NCBI GenBank assembly: GCA_947172415.1
Contig: OX359195.1
Coordinates: 3,571,501-3,635,500, forward strand
DNA length: 64,000 nt
Origin: Chondrosia reniformis
Taxonomy: Eukaryota > Porifera > Demospongiae > Chondrillida > Chondrillidae
Reading direction: 5' to 3'
Positions 60,897 through 64,000 of the stretch are shown here, piece by piece. Numbering within the stretch: the stretch's first letter is position 1; the number at the start of each line of letters is the position of its first letter. The notes beneath the pieces are model-generated. The model made no database searches, was not told where the DNA came from, and saw only the letters and a program-made list of their open reading frames with translations. A program made the position numbers and the translations under genes.

Positions 60897-63800
60897 GCTT
60901 TTCACAAATATATCCCATATTATATCTCGTACTCTTTACTCTTTATATCTCGTAATTTTGGCCTTTATATCCCTTAATTTTGTCTATTATATCCCTTAGT
61001 TTTTGCATAATTTATCCAATTGACCGGTATATCCCATAGTTTTATCCACTATACCGCTTGTTTTTTTGTCAAATATATCACATAATATAACGTATCGTTT
61101 TAGCCCAATAGATCCCATAGTTTTTGCCTAATATATCGTTTAGTTTTTTCAAATATATCCCATAGTATATCCCATAATTTTAGCCTTATATATTCCATTA
61201 TTTTACCTAAAATATCCCTTAGTTTTGGCTTAATATATCCAATGGACCAATATATCCCATAGTTTTTGCCAAATATTTCCCATATTTTCCAAATATATCC
61301 CGTAATTTTTGCAAATATATCCCATACTATTTGCCTAGTATATCCCATTATTTTGCCTCATATATCCCTCAGTTTTTACTTAATATATACAATTATTTAA
61401 AAACATTGCCAATAACATCCCATATTATATCCCATAGTTTTACCCAATATACCCCTTAGTTTTTGTCAAATATATCCCATAGCTTTTGAGAAATATATCC
61501 CACAGTATATCCCATAATGTTTGCCTTATATATCCCATAATTATTCTTATATGTACATTAGTTTTTACTTATATATCCAATGGACCAGTATATCCCATAG
61601 TTTTGCCAAAAATATACCAAATTGCTTTGCAAATATATCCTATAATTTCTGCCAACTATATCCCATAATATAACGTATAGTCCTAGCCCTATATATTCCA
61701 TAGTTTTTGCCTAATATATCCCATAGTTTTGCAAATATATCCAATAGTTTTTCCAAATATTTCCCATAGTTTTTGCAAATATATCACATAATATTTGCCA
61801 AGTATATTCCATAATATTTGCCCTATATATTCCATAATTTTGTCTAATATATACCTTAATGTGTACTTAATATAACCAATGGATAAGTATATCCCATAGT
61901 TTAGCCATATATATTCAACAATTTTTAACCAAACTATCCCATAATATATCCCATAATTTATGCCCAATAAATCCCATAGTTTTTGCGGAATATCTACCAT
62001 AAAATAAACTATAGTCTTAACCTAGTATATCCCATAATGTTTGCAAAATATATCACATAATATAGCCTATAGTCTTAGCCCAATATATCCCATATTTTTG
62101 CCCAAAATATCCCAAACCTTTTCCGAATATATCCCATAGTTTTTGCAAATATATCACATAGTTTTTGCAAAATATATCCCTTAATTTTTCCATATATATC
62201 CCCTATTATTTGCCCAATATATCCCATAAAATAACCTATAGTCTTAACCCAATTATCCCACAGATTTTGCCAAATATAACCCAAAGTTTTTACGAAGATA
62301 TCCCATAGTGTTAGCAAATATATCCCATAATGTTGTCTACTATATCACTCGGTTTTTGCCTAATATATCCTATCATGTAAAAATATTGCCAATTATATCC
62401 CATAATATATCCCATAGTTTTACCCAATATACCCCTTAGTTTTTGTCAAATATACCCCATAGCTTTTGACAAATATATCCCATAGTATATCCCATATTTT
62501 GCCTGAAATATCCCTTAGTTTTGTTTAATATATCCAATGGACAAGTATATCCCATAGTTTTGCCAAATATATTCAACAATTTTTAACCAATATATCGCAT
62601 AATATTTCCCACAATTTTTGCCAAACATATCCCACACTTTTGCCGAATATATCCCATAAAATAACCTATAGTTTTAGCCCAATATATACCATAGTTTTTG
62701 CCAAGTATATCCCATATTTTTTCCAAATATATCCCCTAATTTTTGCCCAATATATCCAATAATATAACTTATAGTCTTAGCCCAATATATCCCATAGTTT
62801 TTGCCGAATATATCCCAAAGTTATTCAGAATATGTCCCATAGTTCTTAAATATATTCCATAGTTTTTACAAATATATCCCATAATATAACCTATAGTGTT
62901 AGCCCAATATATCCCATAGTTTTTGCCCAATATATCCATAGGTTTATCCGAAAATATCCCATAATTTTTGCAAATATATCCCATAATTTTGCCAAATATA
63001 TTCCATAATTTTCCTAATATATCCCTCAGTTTTACTTTATATATTCAATTACTTCAGAATATTGCCAATTATATCCCATAATATATCCAATAGTTTTACT
63101 CAATATACCCCTTAGTTTTGTCAAATATATCCCATAGCTTTTTACAAATATATCCCATAGTATATCCCATAATTTTTGCCTTATATATCCCATAATGTTT
63201 TCCAAATATATCCCATAATTTGTCCTAATATATCCCTTACTTTTTGCTTAATATATCCAATTTTTTAAAACATATTGCCAATTATATCCCATAACATAAC
63301 CCATAGTTTTACCCAATATACCTCTTAGGTTTTGAATTATATATCCCATAGTATATCCCATAATTTTGCCTAAAACATCCCTTAGTTTTTGCTTAATATA
63401 TCCAATGGACAAGTATATCCCATAGTTTTGCCAAATATATCTAACCAATATATCCATAATATATCCCATAATTTTAGTCTAATATATCCCATAGGTTTTG
63501 CCGAATATATCCCATAAAATAGGCTGTAGTCTTAGCCCAATATATGCCATAGTTTTTGTCAAATATATCCCATATTTTTTCCAAATATATCCCAAAATGT
63601 TTGCCAAATATATCCCATAATAAAACCTCTTATCTTAGCCCAATATATTCCATATTTTTGCCCAATATATCCCATAGTTTTTCCGAATATATCCCATAGT
63701 TTTTCAAATATATCTAACACTGTTTGCCAAATATATCCCAACCTTTTGCCTAATATTTCCCTCAGTTTTTGCTTAATATATCCAATTTTTTTAAAATATT

Positions 63801-64000
63801 TCCAATTATATCCCATAATATATCCGATAGGTTAACCCAATATACCCCTCAGTTTTTGTCATATATATCCCATAGCTTTTGACAAATCTATCCTAAAGTA
63901 TATATATCACCTAATTTTTGCCCTATATATCCCATAATTTTGCCTGATACATTCATTAGTTTTTGCTTAATATATCAAACGGACCAGTATATCCCACAGT
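60897..64000. repeat. AT-rich satellite (about 22-26 bp unit), continues past window
   Basis: Tandem variants of ATATATCCCATAGTTTT followed by TGCC-type spacers; some units are CCCATAA or CCCTTAG variants. Longer-range organisation: the phrase TACCCCTTAG recurs near 61,450, 62,430, 63,107 and (as TACCCCTCAG) 63,842, so a block of roughly 0.7-1.0 kb repeats. The Tyr/Ile/Gly/Lys-rich open frames on the minus strand are translated repeat. Confidence 0.95.

Noticed and set aside
61100-63816. Series of minus-strand frames with Gly-Tyr-Ile-Trp-Lys patterns
   Set aside because: Translation of the AT-rich satellite unit; the period matches the repeat, not a protein fold.

Overview
This is a non-genic, repeat-dominated piece of a eukaryotic genome, most likely an invertebrate animal. 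No host gene, tRNA, rRNA or bacterial-type operon is recognisable. The animal assignment rests on the transposon mix (an RLE-type LINE, an RTE-type LINE, Penelope-like elements with hammerhead-type motifs, a Tigger/pogo transposon, a piggyBac-type MITE) and on a short TTAGGG-type telomeric tract patched into one LINE. I cannot name the species.

Layout. From position 1 to about 60,896 the background is one minisatellite with a 13-bp unit close to ACATACAACTAGT. It is degenerate, organised in higher-order blocks (for example 236 bp at 1-530 and about 375 bp at 26.07-27.1 kb), and changes strand once (15,818-16,877). From 60,897 to the end it is replaced by a different AT-rich tandem repeat built on ATATATCCCATAGTTTT. 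All open frames inside either satellite are read-through of short repeats.

Elements embedded in the 13-bp satellite, left to right: RLE-type LINE copy 1, full length but broken (2,887-7,209, minus); a deleted copy 2 (9,153-9,835, minus); a cluster of foldback sequences (10,034-11,345); a Penelope-like relic (11,597-12,314); a unique island with two hammerhead-ribozyme-like motifs (17,490-18,352); a Tigger/pogo transposon with TA duplication (19,494-22,345); an RTE 3' remnant (28,139-28,200); a Penelope-like element with one inverted arm (29,350-32,185); LINE copy 3, 5'-truncated with an otherwise open frame (35,339-37,812, minus); an orphan insert (38,375-38,719); a piggyBac-type MITE with TTAA ends (41,792-42,284); two tandemly duplicated copies of an insert carrying a 108-bp-arm hairpin (44,433-45,172 and 46,640-47,410); an RTE LINE (53,237-56,102, minus); LINE copy 4 (58,175-59,780, minus).

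Most interesting points. (1) All four RLE-LINE copies join the satellite at the same position of the 13-bp unit and on the same strand, suggesting a LINE specific for this minisatellite. (2) Two hammerhead-like motifs lie 420 bp apart, one with a canonical GUC cleavage triplet. (3) The two duplicated hairpins carry their loop and inner stem in opposite orientations, a footprint of inversion between the arms. (4) LINE copy 3 is bordered by a direct duplication of about 450-500 bp that starts and stops at its ends. No single gene set works together here; the window is best read as a satellite array acting as a landing ground for mobile elements.
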